Positions 1-9,266 of a DNA stretch of 64,000 nt are shown here, piece by piece. Below the pieces are notes generated by a model, which did not search any database, was not told the origin of the DNA, and worked only from the letters and a program-made list of their open reading frames with translations. The position numbers were made by a program, and so were the translations under genes. Each line of letters starts with the position of its first letter. Positions within the stretch are counted from its first letter, which is position 1. Source of the stretch: Sinanaerobacter sp. ZZT-01 (GTDB lineage Bacteria > Bacillota > Clostridia > Peptostreptococcales > Anaerovoracaceae); contig NZ_CP141728.1 in assembly GCF_035621135.1 (NCBI RefSeq), positions 744,001 to 808,000 of the forward strand. The letters run 5' to 3'.

Positions 1-18
1 TACTTGTCCCTTATTCAT
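1..18 (-). CDS. Start of next element gene (partial)
   Basis: Only the first six codons (MNKGQV) are inside the window. A GGAGGAA ribosome binding site lies just upstream (about positions 22-28), and the gene follows the coupling-protein stop by about 25 bases, so it continues the transfer operon. Nothing can be said about its product. Confidence 0.5.
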
Positions 19-42
19 GTTCTTCCTCCATATATGCATATA

Positions 43-1908
43 CTAAAATTCATATTCTAAGGCATATCGCATTTGTTGTATGCCTTCCACACTAACTTGT
101 AATTCCTTTAAATTAATACTTGGATCTGCTTTCTTCACTTTCTGCTGCTTCACTGTCTCTCGCATAGTATCCTTTTTTTGCAGCACTGGTGTAACAATGC
201 TTTTATAGTCAAAGAAATTTTCTGGATGCTCCTCTTCATCATACAGCAGCTTGTAATTGGGATGCTTGGTCAAGTCATACTTCTGTGAATAAAACGGATG
301 TACTCCCTTGATCAATACGAAGCAATCCGTATCTGGCATCTGACCAATCTCATCTGGCATCATGAGTTCTCTGGCCTGTTTGTTGTAATTTTGAGTTGCC
401 GACCGATGCCTACCTCTAGTAAGGTTTCCAGTCTGTACGTCAATGGTCTCCTTTCCAAGCATCTTGGAAAAATACTCTGTAGTGCTTTGCTCATCACCGC
501 CTAGATACAACTTGGTGTTACAGCAATTGACGATAGCTTTCCAACTTTTTTTATACAACTCCTCTAGCTGTGCCAGATGCTGCAAAATAATAGTCACACT
601 AAAATTTTTGCTTCTCATAGTAGATGCCTGCTCTGAAAAGTCCGGTATCTCTCCGATGTTTGCAAATTCATCCAAAATAAATCGTACATGATTCTTCAGC
701 CTTCGGCCTTTGCTACGAAATGCAATGTTGGAAAACAACAAAAACATTTGCGTGTACATCATGGCCACAATAAAGTTAAAAGTCTTATCCGAATCGGGAA
801 TGATAAGAAATAATGCCATCTTTCTCTCTGGCAGCTGTCGAATATCCAGCGTATCTTGCTGTGTTAAATTTGCCACTGCCGGAATATTAAAGATCGCTAA
901 ACGGACACCCGCAGAGATAATGATACTCTTAGCTGTTTTTCCTGCTGCCTTTTTAAAGATGTCATATTGGCAAATCGCTACGTTATCGGGATCCTCCTTT
1001 CGTAGCTGTTCAAATAAAATATCTAGATCTGATTCAAAGCTGCTATCTTCTTCATCCACCACCGCCATTCGAATCAAACGTAAAACAGTGTTAAAATTTT
1101 GTTCATCCTTTGGTAGTTTATACCAAATAAAGAAAAACAGCGCTTGTAATAACGCTGTTTCTGCCTTTTCCCAAAAAGGATCATTGACGCTGCTGTTGGA
1201 TGGTGTGGTATTACGGATAAGACAAGAGATTACCTTCATCACGTCTTCCTCTTTTTCGATATAGTGAAATGGACTGTAGCAGTAACTATGTGCCATATCT
1301 ACTAAATTGAAGACACGAATTTCATAGCCATTTTTCTCTAACATTTTCCCGGTGTCCTGCAAAATCTCTCCTTTGGGATCTGTGATTACATAAGAGGTGT
1401 GCAGTTGCATGAGATTAGGTTTTACATAGGATCTGGTTTTTCCAGCACCGGAATCTCCTATGACAAGTACATTGGCATTCTTACGAATCTTCCTTGAGTT
1501 TAAACTGAGGCACTCCGTAAGCGTCAAAATAATATTGTTTTTAAACACCTTATCCGCCAACCGCTTGCCTTCCTCTTTTTCTGCCCACCTTGCCGTGCCA
1601 TGCTCTTTACCGGGCATTAGCTTTTTCCTGCTACTGATATACCACACGACTCCCATGAACGCAATAAATGTAAACCACTTGAACGGCTCTAAGCTGGCAC
1701 CAGCAAAGGACAGTGGATAGAGCTGCATGTGCGTAGTGGCATCATACAGCAATGCATTCAAATCTGACAGAAAATTGAACTCTAGATATGCTGGCCAGCA
1801 CACGCCTATGTGCAGCATCAGATAACTGCCCAGCACGTAGCTGACTGCCATCAAGATGTAATCCGACCGCCGTTTCTTACGTCGCCGCTCTTGTTCTGTA
1901 ATTGCCAT
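43..1908 (-). CDS. VirD4/TraG-family type IV coupling protein
   Basis: This is the ATPase that docks the relaxosome on a type IV secretion channel during conjugation. Two N-terminal membrane segments (about residues 17-38 and 78-92) are followed by a Walker A motif GDSGAGKT at 151-158 and a Walker B segment RFILDEFAN near residue 413, which is followed by IGEIPDF. The length of 621 residues is normal for Gram-positive VirD4/TraG proteins. Its ATG overlaps the stop codon of the PcfB-like gene by one base (TAATG), so the two are translationally coupled. VirB4-like and channel genes are not in the window and should lie to the left. Confidence 0.93.
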   Translation of the reverse strand: MAITEQERRRKKRRSDYILMAVSYVLGSYLMLHIGVCWPAYLEFNFLSDLNALLYDATTHMQLYPLSFAGASLEPFKWFTFIAFMGVVWYISSRKKLMPGKEHGTARWAEKEEGKRLADKVFKNNIILTLTECLSLNSRKIRKNANVLVIGDSGAGKTRSYVKPNLMQLHTSYVITDPKGEILQDTGKMLEKNGYEIRVFNLVDMAHSYCYSPFHYIEKEEDVMKVISCLIRNTTPSNSSVNDPFWEKAETALLQALFFFIWYKLPKDEQNFNTVLRLIRMAVVDEEDSSFESDLDILFEQLRKEDPDNVAICQYDIFKKAAGKTAKSIIISAGVRLAIFNIPAVANLTQQDTLDIRQLPERKMALFLIIPDSDKTFNFIVAMMYTQMFLLFSNIAFRSKGRRLKNHVRFILDEFANIGEIPDFSEQASTMRSKNFSVTIILQHLAQLEELYKKSWKAIVNCCNTKLYLGGDEQSTTEYFSKMLGKETIDVQTGNLTRGRHRSATQNYNKQARELMMPDEIGQMPDTDCFVLIKGVHPFYSQKYDLTKHPNYKLLYDEEEHPENFFDYKSIVTPVLQKKDTMRETVKQQKVKKADPSINLKELQVSVEGIQQMRYALEYEF

Positions 1909-3857
1909 TACCGCTCACCCCTTACTGAAGCTTCCTTGGAGCCTATTGAAAGTTTTACCTCTGGTACCATATTTGCTTCCCTTGTAGCTTTAATTTTTGC
2001 TACTGCCTTTTCATACTCTGCCAGCGGTTTCTTTTCTGCGCCATCCCCCTCTGTTCCTAGCTCAACGTCACCTTTGCTTTTTTTCCTTGTCCAATTCATC
2101 TCATCTGATTGCAGCAATTTTTCAAATTGACCAGTCACACCTTTTCCAGATTTTTCTGTATGTCGATACTTTTCCATCTGCTGTAACGCTGCCTCTGGCC
2201 GCACCTTTGCTTTCTGTCCATCTAAAAATACTAGACTCTGATTGACTGTTTTCAATTCTCCATTTACTTGCTGAATGTCTTTATATATGTATATCCGATT
2301 ATTGGTGTTTTTTGCATCAATAAAGGTATGCAGTGTACCATCTAACCCAGCCATTTCCGCAAATATATCCTTTAGCTTCTCCTCTTTGGCCGCCGCTACT
2401 GCAACTAATTGCTGCTCTGCTATCTGCTCTTTGGCAATGCCATCTACTTTTTGATACAGTGTATCATGATCATAATGGCCTTTTGCAACCATAGTCATTG
2501 GATCCTGATATTCCTTAATTTGCTTTGCCGCCTGCACAGCGGATACCTGCAGCACACTTTTCCCTTTATGCAAAAATGTCTGCACTGTCTCATCACTCTG
2601 CCTTAGTTCCACAAAGTGATTGGACTTTCCTGCATCAAAAATAACATGAGTTTCTGGAGGTAATTTCTTTGGCACAGCTTCCCGCTCTATCTTTTCTATC
2701 TTTGCGTTCATGAGTTGCTGACTTTGTTGTTGTAGCTTATTAAAATGCTTTGCTGCACTTCGTCCAGTTTGCTCCGTATGCTTATATTCTTCATATCCAG
2801 CAAATGCTTTAACTGGATCAGCCCCTATCTGCTCTATACCATCTGTATATACCTGTACCGTATTCTTCGTAGCAATGCCGGCTTCATTGGTCTCCAGCTC
2901 CTTGTACACAGCAATGAAATTGTTGGGATTTTGTGCATCAGATACCACGTGTAAGCTCCCATCCATCCAAGCGGGCTGTTGCATCAGTTTATCCATGAAG
3001 GAAGCTCTCTCCTCCTGCTTCATTTGCAACTGCTGTTTTTCCTTCTGTTTTTCAGTCACTTGCTGTATCATCTGTAGTAATTCTTTTTCTTTATAAGATG
3101 AACCTTTTATTTGAAAGCTTCCATGTTGCACATACGAATCCACTTCATGGCGTGCCTGCTCCTGCGTTGGCAGTCCATCTTTTGATAGCAGCTCTCCATT
3201 TTGGTAAATGGCAAATTGGGCATTCCCATCTACATCAAAAAAAATTTCCACAAAATCCATTGGATTATCTTGATTAAAAATAACAGTAGTAAACTCTTGC
3301 TGACTTACTCCAACTTGGAACAATTCGTCTGCACTACGTATAGGCTGATCATCTGGCTCCACTACGCCCATTTCTTTGTTAGTTTCCTGTTTGCTCTTAC
3401 TCTTTTCTGATTCTACCGTTTTGCTCTCATCTTCCTTTTGTGTGCCAGGTTCTTCAGAAGAAGTTTCTTGCTTTGAATCCGTTTCTTCCTTTACATTATC
3501 CTGAAGAATATCTTCAAAGATATGCTGCATCCGTTCTGCTTCACTTTCTTTATAGTAGACAATCATTTGTCCTTCCTGATTTTCCACCATAGCGTAAACC
3601 ACTCCATGTTGTTTAGACAATTTCGCGATCTCATTTGCATGGCTTGGATCAATTACGGCACTTTTAATTCGATCTCCTTCATCCAGTGACTGAATTAACT
3701 TGTCAATATTTGTTTCTCCAGCTTTAATCCGTGAGCCCTCACGTGCCTTCAAGAATAAAAATTTCATTAGCTCTGCTGTTATATGCAACGCTTCCTTGCT
3801 CATATCTACCGACGCATTGGCAACGACAGTAGCTGCATCTGCACCATGATCTTGCAT
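1908..3857 (-). CDS. PcfB-like (DUF3801) relaxosome protein with repeated C-terminal modules
   Basis: The first ~115 residues resemble the PcfB/DUF3801 family, an accessory protein that links relaxase and coupling protein in enterococcal conjugation systems. The match is by the ANASVDMSKEAL start and the later GVVYAMVE segment. A low-complexity Glu/Lys/Ser linker (about 120-165) follows. The rest is unusual: about four diverged modules of ~90-110 residues, recognisable by D(A/G)(Q/K).{1,3}N(N/P)..(I/V) followed by a (E/K)Y(R/K)HTE(Q/K)(S/T)G segment in modules 2 and 4. Plain PcfB proteins are much shorter. A strong AGGAGG site precedes the ATG. It sits between relaxase and coupling protein, where pcfB-like genes normally lie. 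The module function is unknown. Confidence 0.7.
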   Translation of the reverse strand: MQDHGADAATVVANASVDMSKEALHITAELMKFLFLKAREGSRIKAGETNIDKLIQSLDEGDRIKSAVIDPSHANEIAKLSKQHGVVYAMVENQEGQMIVYYKESEAERMQHIFEDILQDNVKEETDSKQETSSEEPGTQKEDESKTVESEKSKSKQETNKEMGVVEPDDQPIRSADELFQVGVSQQEFTTVIFNQDNPMDFVEIFFDVDGNAQFAIYQNGELLSKDGLPTQEQARHEVDSYVQHGSFQIKGSSYKEKELLQMIQQVTEKQKEKQQLQMKQEERASFMDKLMQQPAWMDGSLHVVSDAQNPNNFIAVYKELETNEAGIATKNTVQVYTDGIEQIGADPVKAFAGYEEYKHTEQTGRSAAKHFNKLQQQSQQLMNAKIEKIEREAVPKKLPPETHVIFDAGKSNHFVELRQSDETVQTFLHKGKSVLQVSAVQAAKQIKEYQDPMTMVAKGHYDHDTLYQKVDGIAKEQIAEQQLVAVAAAKEEKLKDIFAEMAGLDGTLHTFIDAKNTNNRIYIYKDIQQVNGELKTVNQSLVFLDGQKAKVRPEAALQQMEKYRHTEKSGKGVTGQFEKLLQSDEMNWTRKKSKGDVELGTEGDGAEKKPLAEYEKAVAKIKATREANMVPEVKLSIGSKEASVRGER

Positions 3858-3873
3858 CTTAGCTCCTCCTTTT

Positions 3874-5109
3874 TTACAATCGCCTATCGGTATGCTTCAC
3901 CTTAGACGACTTAGACGACATTTCCTCTTGTGAACTCCTATCAAAATTCACATCTGGTATAATAGTCCGTTCTCTTATTTTATTTAAGTTCTTTAGTAAT
4001 TTTTGATAAGGCCCCATCTCCTTTTCAATTTCCTTTTTCTGCTTCCAGTCGGTTGTCCGGTTCAACTGCTCCATCAAAAAAACCAGTCTTTCATTCACAT
4101 CACTCCTAGAAGATATATTATTTTTCTGTACAAAAAAAAGCTGTTCTGTCAGCTCTTTAATTTGATATTCATATTTACTTTTATACCCCTTTCGTTGCGA
4201 AGGGGATACCTTTTTCAAATGGAACTCCTTTGTACCTGACATAGCATGAAGCCATAAGCCAAAGAGCGTTGAGAATCTTGCTCTGCGATGCTTGAGCCCC
4301 CAAAAGGCTTTTTGTGATGGCGTTAATTTCTTCCACTTTGAATGCCATTCAATGCCACTTGGTATAAAACAGAATTCTTTAAAACGAATGCGTTCTTTTA
4401 TCATTTCTTCTGTATATGCTGCTCCTATTTTTCTTCCACGACACCCCTTCTCCATTCCTTCTTTTTTAAATACAATGTGAGTTACATTCTCGCCATACTT
4501 TATAAAATATCCTTGTGCATGCATTAGCTCAATAAAATGTTCAAAGCTATCTGAACGCCAAATAGTGGCATCAATGTCACGTTGAATATTCGCTTTCCAA
4601 GAACTTTGATTCCGTCTCTCCATATATTCCTTATAGCTCATTCCTTTGTCTTTTGGGATTACTACCTCCAGTCCATATTTTTCACACAAAGTGTCAGTCC
4701 ACGCTCGAAGTTCATCTAGCGTTCGATTGCAGTCATTGTATTTTTTTCCATCCATATCAACTGCATTAAAAATAAAATTGAAATGAATGTTTTTCGTATC
4801 CACATGCACGCTTCCAAAGTATTGGTATCTCGAAAACTTACCATTCATCCACTCAATTGCAATTTCTCTGGCTTGCTCTGGTGATACTTCTTTTGCAGGG
4901 AAGGAAACACACCCATGATATATTAAATTGTTATTATCTTTATTGAACCGTCTCCTGTGCGTCTGCATCTGTAGATGCGCAAGTTCCCAATCAGTAGAGC
5001 ATCTATTCGAGAAAAGCAATGTACCATTATCGCTTTTTTCAGGCCTAGATACATATTCTAATCTTTGATCAGGTCGCACTTTCACATCCCATATTTTCGT
5101 AATAGCCAT
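3874..5109 (-). CDS. Relaxase / mobilization nuclease (MobP-like)
   Basis: This relaxase nicks oriT and is carried covalently into the recipient. The metal-binding motif is HVDTKNIHFN, giving H102, H109 and N111, the H-(x6)-H-x-N arrangement of MOB-P type relaxases. Candidate catalytic tyrosines lie in the first 25 residues. Its start overlaps the mobC stop by one base and its stop lies 17 bases before the PcfB-like gene, so mobC-relaxase-pcfB-virD4 is one transcription unit. The 411-residue length covers the relaxase domain plus a basic, helical C-terminus. The exact MOB subfamily cannot be settled by eye. Confidence 0.85.
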   Translation of the reverse strand: MAITKIWDVKVRPDQRLEYVSRPEKSDNGTLLFSNRCSTDWELAHLQMQTHRRRFNKDNNNLIYHGCVSFPAKEVSPEQAREIAIEWMNGKFSRYQYFGSVHVDTKNIHFNFIFNAVDMDGKKYNDCNRTLDELRAWTDTLCEKYGLEVVIPKDKGMSYKEYMERRNQSSWKANIQRDIDATIWRSDSFEHFIELMHAQGYFIKYGENVTHIVFKKEGMEKGCRGRKIGAAYTEEMIKERIRFKEFCFIPSGIEWHSKWKKLTPSQKAFWGLKHRRARFSTLFGLWLHAMSGTKEFHLKKVSPSQRKGYKSKYEYQIKELTEQLFFVQKNNISSRSDVNERLVFLMEQLNRTTDWKQKKEIEKEMGPYQKLLKNLNKIRERTIIPDVNFDRSSQEEMSSKSSKVKHTDRRL

Positions 5110-5462
5110 TATCCACCCTCTGACTTTTTCTTTATGGTGTCTCTGTAAATTTTTTTGATTGACTCATGAATTGTCTCCATAGCTCCCACCAAGTATTCTG
5201 CATTTCCTTTATCTAAGTTATCACCTTGATTTAACTTCTTTGCAATTTGATTAATGTTGACACCGATTTTTCCAATCTGCGCCGTCAGATTATCCAATGC
5301 AGAAAAATCATAAATGACAACTTCCTTGTCAAAAATCAATCGGCGCAAATAATCACTTCTTGATGTTTGCAATTGGTAAGCCTTCTCATCAATATCTAAT
5401 AACTCCTCTACCGTCACTCGACACTTTACTGTTTCAGTTCTGCTATCGGCTTTTGTTTTCAT
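5109..5462 (-). CDS. mobC: MobC-like relaxosome accessory protein
   Basis: This small DNA-binding protein helps the relaxase melt and nick oriT. The first ~50 residues look like a ribbon-helix-helix domain (KCRVTVEELLDIDEKA...RSDYLRRLI). The second half has the MobC signature IGVNINQIAKKLN. It is encoded immediately upstream of the relaxase with a one-base overlap and immediately downstream of the oriT-like hairpins, the classic order oriT-mobC-relaxase. Confidence 0.85.
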   Translation of the reverse strand: MKTKADSRTETVKCRVTVEELLDIDEKAYQLQTSRSDYLRRLIFDKEVVIYDFSALDNLTAQIGKIGVNINQIAKKLNQGDNLDKGNAEYLVGAMETIHESIKKIYRDTIKKKSEGG

Positions 5463-5499
5463 AGGCTACCTCCTTTCCTTTTTTATTTTCAATCAAACG

Positions 5500-5612
5500 G
5501 GGTTTTAGGGGTTCGCCCCCCTAACGAGCGGATTTGTGGCACAAATCCAGTGCTTGCCAATTCAAAAAAAACTTGTGGCACAAGTTTTCACTGACAGAGA
5601 AATCACCACTGA
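5500..5612. other. Probable origin of transfer (oriT)
   Basis: The non-coding stretch before mobC contains three inverted repeats. TTAGGGG/CCCCTAA lies at 5505-5511 and 5518-5524. GGATTTGT-GGC-ACAAATCC lies at 5530-5548. AACTTGT-GGC-ACAAGTT lies at 5570-5586. The last two share the core TTGTGGCACAA. A direct repeat of CACTGACAGA is at about 5589 and 5607. Such clustered repeats directly upstream of mobC and relaxase are typical of oriT. The sequence TGCTTGCC (about 5551-5558) between the hairpins is a possible nic region, but this is a guess. Confidence 0.65.
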
Positions 5613-5648
5613 CAGAATAAAAAATAACATCCGCTGGGTGCCACATCG

Positions 5649-5930
5649 CTATTCTAAATCAGAATACATTGGCAAAATTTCAAATAGCTTGCGAATATCT
5701 TCTTCCGACATTTGCTCTACTTTTTCAATTACCTCGTCATACATCATTTCTAGTTCTTCGGCTGGGTCAAATAAAAATCCTTTTCCGCTTAAGCCATCAT
5801 CCGATTCAATATTGGCTCTTCCTTCTCGTAATGTACGAAGCAATAAATCCTTATCTGGTCGGCGCATTTCTTTTACCAAAATTGCCTCTTGCTCCATGCT
5901 GAATTGTAAAAATAAATAATCATTAGTCAT
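5649..5930 (-). CDS. Small acidic protein of mobile-element type, function unknown
   Basis: A 93-residue acidic protein. The start chosen is the ATG preceded by AAAGGAGG (MTNDYLFLQF). It overlaps the end of the upstream Toprim-ArdC gene by eight bases and is therefore translationally coupled to it. No catalytic motif is visible; the second half is predicted helical (EEDIRKLFEILP). I do not recognise the family. The position between the polyvalent protein and oriT suggests an accessory role in element maintenance. Confidence 0.7.
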   Translation of the reverse strand: MTNDYLFLQFSMEQEAILVKEMRRPDKDLLLRTLREGRANIESDDGLSGKGFLFDPAEELEMMYDEVIEKVEQMSEEDIRKLFEILPMYSDLE

Positions 5931-8511
5931 GTTGTTTATCCTCCTTTGTACTTTTTGTTTTCTGATTTTCAAATCGTTTCATTTGGGTCAGCAAATCCTT
6001 TTCACACTTTTTTACAATGTCAGGATACATGCTCTTTTGAATAAAGTCTAGCAAGTTATCTGCGTATCCATCTCCAATGTCATACCGTGAGATACCATAC
6101 TGCCATTGTCCATTGTCTTCAATATAAAGTGCAAACTCTGTTTTGTCATATCCACGATTTGGATCAATTTTTCTTTCTTTGCGAACCCTCGCTTCATACT
6201 GCCCAAATACTTTGTTAGCAGCCATCAACGAGTAAAATTCTCCTTTCGGTAAATTGGATTCAGAAAAATTGATTTGTACTTTTACCTTGCCTTTAACTTT
6301 ATTGCCTGCATCAATTTGTTTTTGTATAACACCCACACAGCTTTTCAGCGAAGTCGGCTTAGCAACCGCTTCTTGAATGAGCGGATCTTTGTATAAAATA
6401 GCGGTGTTCAATGTGGACTCCTCTACTGGATAACCAAAAATTTTCATGGTCTCCACAGGGTCTTTTCGATACCCTTCTTGAAAAAGCTGCATGACATATT
6501 CACTTTTACTTTTCGGATTTTTCTCTATCTCTGATAATTTTAAGAGTGTTTCTTCTTCTAAGAGTTCACTACTGTCTTTGGTTTCTTCAGCAACTGATTT
6601 TTCTTTTTCTAGCTGCTGTTCCATCGCTGCTTCAAGTTCTGCTAGCATACTTTTTGTTCCTTGTTGTATGGTTCGTAAAGATTCCTTTAACTCATTTAAT
6701 TCTTGATTTTCATAGGATGCGATGTATGGGAAACTGTAGTCGGATGTGTCCAATCCAAGTTGCTCACATACCATAAAAGCCACTGACTCTGCTTGAATCT
6801 CTCTCATGGTTTTCGACTGGTCATCTAGCTTTCCACTATTGTCTGCATGCAATCTGGAGTGAGCCAGCTCATGGATGGCAGTTTTCAAAGTTTGCGCTTC
6901 ACTCATTCCATTTCGTAATGCAATCCTTTTCTGCTTCGGTGAAAAATACCCTTTCTTGCCATCCTGCATTTGCTCAAAAGCAATGGGATACTTAGAAACC
7001 GCCTGAATCGCTTTCATCATTAACTCATATTGGGCTACGTTACCTTTTAATTCACTTGTTAGCTGCGGTAGTTCTCGTCCTTCAGTCTGTGATACATCAA
7101 AGACATAAACAGGCTTATAATATTTTTTTTGCACTACTTGATTCTCAATCGTGATCTCTCCTGTCTCCTTGTTGACAACCTCTATCGCTTCTTTTTTGTT
7201 GTAGGTAACAGGTGCTAATATTTGCAGTCCAGATTCTCCTTTTTTAACAGTACGGGAAAACTTTTTCTTCCAAGCTTGGAACCCAGCCACCCTGGTTGCA
7301 TTTGGCATCTGCATAGCAATCAACAAACAGTTTGCTATGCTGTAATGATAAAATTTAGCGGCAAACTTTAAATAATTGATGTAATTATCACTGGAATATA
7401 CCGCTCTTACCCCATCTTCCAGCTTGCTCCACAGTTCGTCCATTTTTAAATTGGATTGTTGAATGTCAATGCCTGCAATCTCATTTTTTTCTGCTGAACT
7501 ACCTTCTTTGGGTAAGGTTCTCTTTGCTTTCTGTTCCTTTACCTTTTTGTTCTCCGGTAACTCAGAAGAAATTCCGCGACGGGCTTGTAGTTCTGCATTT
7601 AAATCTTTCTCCTTAGTTACAGAATTTAATACGGTATAGCCTTTCTCTTTATACACCTGAGCCAATTTTTCAGCTCGTTTTTGTCCGTGATTGTCTGGAT
7701 TTCCATCCTTATCTACGGCATCTTTATCATTGTCTAATGCAAGAACAAGAGTTTTAATTTCTGGATGCTTACTCAAATATCGTTCTAACGAGGAATCTGA
7801 CATACCTCCTAGCGCTAATCGGTGATCCTCCGTCCAATCACCTCCTGCCATCTTGGTCAACGTAGCTTGAGACAAAGCATCAATAGCAGATTCACAGACA
7901 ATTAAAATATCATTTCGCCCAGGTAAAGCAAAAGAATATGATTTATCCGATCCAGTCACATCACCTTTAAATGGCTTTGCTGCATTGGTATAAGTTCCAC
8001 GCAAGGACGCATGTTTTACATGCCCCAAATCGTCTGCCTGTCCTACGAAAACCGCATTGTTGTACTTCTTACTCTCATAAATCAGCCCTTGCTTCATACA
8101 CACTTTTACAATGTCTGCATCCAATCCTCTAGTCTTAGTTAGATACGCATATGCCCGCTTTGTCGTATCATTTTTCTCTGGTAATTGAAACTCTACCTTT
8201 TTCATCTCTCTCTGTACTGATGCTGTTATCTCAGAAGTAACACTAGTCCCTCCTGCAAATTCTGCTAGTTTTTTAATTGCATCCAATTTACTGATACCTT
8301 CCAGTTCGTGCACCAATGAGATAGGGCTCTGCCCTCCGGTATTCCTACTATGCCAGAACCACTTTCCATCTCCGCTTATTTTCAAACTATCGTGCTCTTT
8401 TAATTGCCAATCCTTCCCCGACTTTTCCAAAACATGACCAGTTGCCCTCAGATAGTCTAGTGCATGTACACCACGAGCCAGCTCATAGTCCTCTTTTGTG
8501 TATACTGCCAT
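5923..8511 (-). CDS. Toprim-ArdC polyvalent protein (anti-restriction / primase-like)
   Basis: A multidomain protein typical of conjugative elements. The N-terminus (about 1-95) is DUF3991-like, with WFWHSRNTGG. A Toprim domain follows, with Glu in CESAIDAL (about residue 207) and acidic LALDND (about 258-263). An ArdC-like N-terminal domain (about 355-430) is followed by a zinc metallopeptidase motif HELAH (about 547-551). The C-terminal ~100 residues resemble a large-polyvalent-protein domain (GQYEARVRKERK...GYADNLLDFIQ). Such proteins are thought to enter the recipient and protect or prime incoming DNA. The ATG with AAAGGAG six bases upstream (MAVYTKEDY) is preferred to an upstream start. 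Confidence 0.85.
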   Translation of the reverse strand: MAVYTKEDYELARGVHALDYLRATGHVLEKSGKDWQLKEHDSLKISGDGKWFWHSRNTGGQSPISLVHELEGISKLDAIKKLAEFAGGTSVTSEITASVQREMKKVEFQLPEKNDTTKRAYAYLTKTRGLDADIVKVCMKQGLIYESKKYNNAVFVGQADDLGHVKHASLRGTYTNAAKPFKGDVTGSDKSYSFALPGRNDILIVCESAIDALSQATLTKMAGGDWTEDHRLALGGMSDSSLERYLSKHPEIKTLVLALDNDKDAVDKDGNPDNHGQKRAEKLAQVYKEKGYTVLNSVTKEKDLNAELQARRGISSELPENKKVKEQKAKRTLPKEGSSAEKNEIAGIDIQQSNLKMDELWSKLEDGVRAVYSSDNYINYLKFAAKFYHYSIANCLLIAMQMPNATRVAGFQAWKKKFSRTVKKGESGLQILAPVTYNKKEAIEVVNKETGEITIENQVVQKKYYKPVYVFDVSQTEGRELPQLTSELKGNVAQYELMMKAIQAVSKYPIAFEQMQDGKKGYFSPKQKRIALRNGMSEAQTLKTAIHELAHSRLHADNSGKLDDQSKTMREIQAESVAFMVCEQLGLDTSDYSFPYIASYENQELNELKESLRTIQQGTKSMLAELEAAMEQQLEKEKSVAEETKDSSELLEEETLLKLSEIEKNPKSKSEYVMQLFQEGYRKDPVETMKIFGYPVEESTLNTAILYKDPLIQEAVAKPTSLKSCVGVIQKQIDAGNKVKGKVKVQINFSESNLPKGEFYSLMAANKVFGQYEARVRKERKIDPNRGYDKTEFALYIEDNGQWQYGISRYDIGDGYADNLLDFIQKSMYPDIVKKCEKDLLTQMKRFENQKTKSTKEDKQHD

Positions 8512-8587
8512 TTCTCGCTCCTTTCTTTCCAAAAAACAGAAAAGGAAGAGTCGTTGTTACACTCTCCCTCATCCTTATTTATCTATT

Positions 8588-9025
8588 TTATATTTCACGG
8601 AATATCAACAGAAAGATATATCCAACGAACACCATAATTGCAAAAGGTACTGAACGTACCTGCTTCATGAAGCAATAACATAAAGCGATCAGGCAAGCCA
8701 CAAATGCCACTATACTGAGTTGTGTTGCCCCGATTAACGCTCCTAATGCTATAATTAGCTTATAATCGCCACCTCCAATGCCATCCTCCTGAACAACATA
8801 TAATAAAAAAAGAATCAATGCAGGCACAATTACCCCAAAGATTCTTTCACTGATACTAACTGAAATAAAAAAATTGTTATTACCAAAAATCGAAATTATC
8901 ATTTCTATAACAGCTAGAATTGCTAACCCTGCAGGTACTTTATTGGGGACGATTCGATATTTCCAATCTTGATATGCACCATATGCCAAAATTGGCACAG
9001 ATAGCATCCAAATACACACGTTCAT
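8588..9025 (-). CDS. Prepilin peptidase (TadV/CpaA-like, A24 family)
   Basis: This membrane aspartyl protease cleaves the leader of Flp-type prepilins. The two catalytic aspartates are visible: D20 in AYQDWKYRIVPN and D87 in the GGGDYKL (GxGD) motif. There are about five hydrophobic segments and 145 residues, the short form found in Tad systems, which lacks the N-methylation domain. It is separated from the main pilus cluster by genes for exported proteins but lies in the same orientation and element. Confidence 0.9.
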   Translation of the reverse strand: MNVCIWMLSVPILAYGAYQDWKYRIVPNKVPAGLAILAVIEMIISIFGNNNFFISVSISERIFGVIVPALILFLLYVVQEDGIGGGDYKLIIALGALIGATQLSIVAFVACLIALCYCFMKQVRSVPFAIMVFVGYIFLLIFREI

Positions 9026-9044
9026 GCTTTACCTGCCTTTCGAA

Positions 9045-9251
9045 TTATTCTCCCACAATTTTCATCAACTTTTCTTTCTTCGTAATTAGTTCATTTTTTT
9101 CTCCGACATCTAACCGCAACCAAATAGTCCTATTCTCATATTTCAAACGTTCTAGCTCTTCCGTATAGTACTCTTCCTCTTTATTTTCTAACCTGCGATA
9201 GAGTGCAAATTGGGCACCTTCAGCAAATATCTTATATTTACATAGCATCAT
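9045..9251 (-). CDS. Small charged protein, unknown
   Basis: A 68-residue protein rich in Glu, Lys and Arg with a likely amphipathic or coiled-coil body and no signal peptide. An AGGATAGGGG ribosome binding site precedes two possible ATGs (9251 or 9248). It lies 20 bases upstream of the prepilin peptidase gene and is probably co-transcribed. I do not recognise the family. Confidence 0.6.
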   Translation of the reverse strand: MMLCKYKIFAEGAQFALYRRLENKEEEYYTEELERLKYENRTIWLRLDVGEKNELITKKEKLMKIVGE

Positions 9252-9266
9252 AACCCCTATCCTTTC

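Noticed and set aside
710-1264. Long plus-strand frame opposite the coupling-protein gene
   Set aside because: It is antisense to a clear VirD4 gene, without a ribosome binding site; it reflects codon bias of the real gene.
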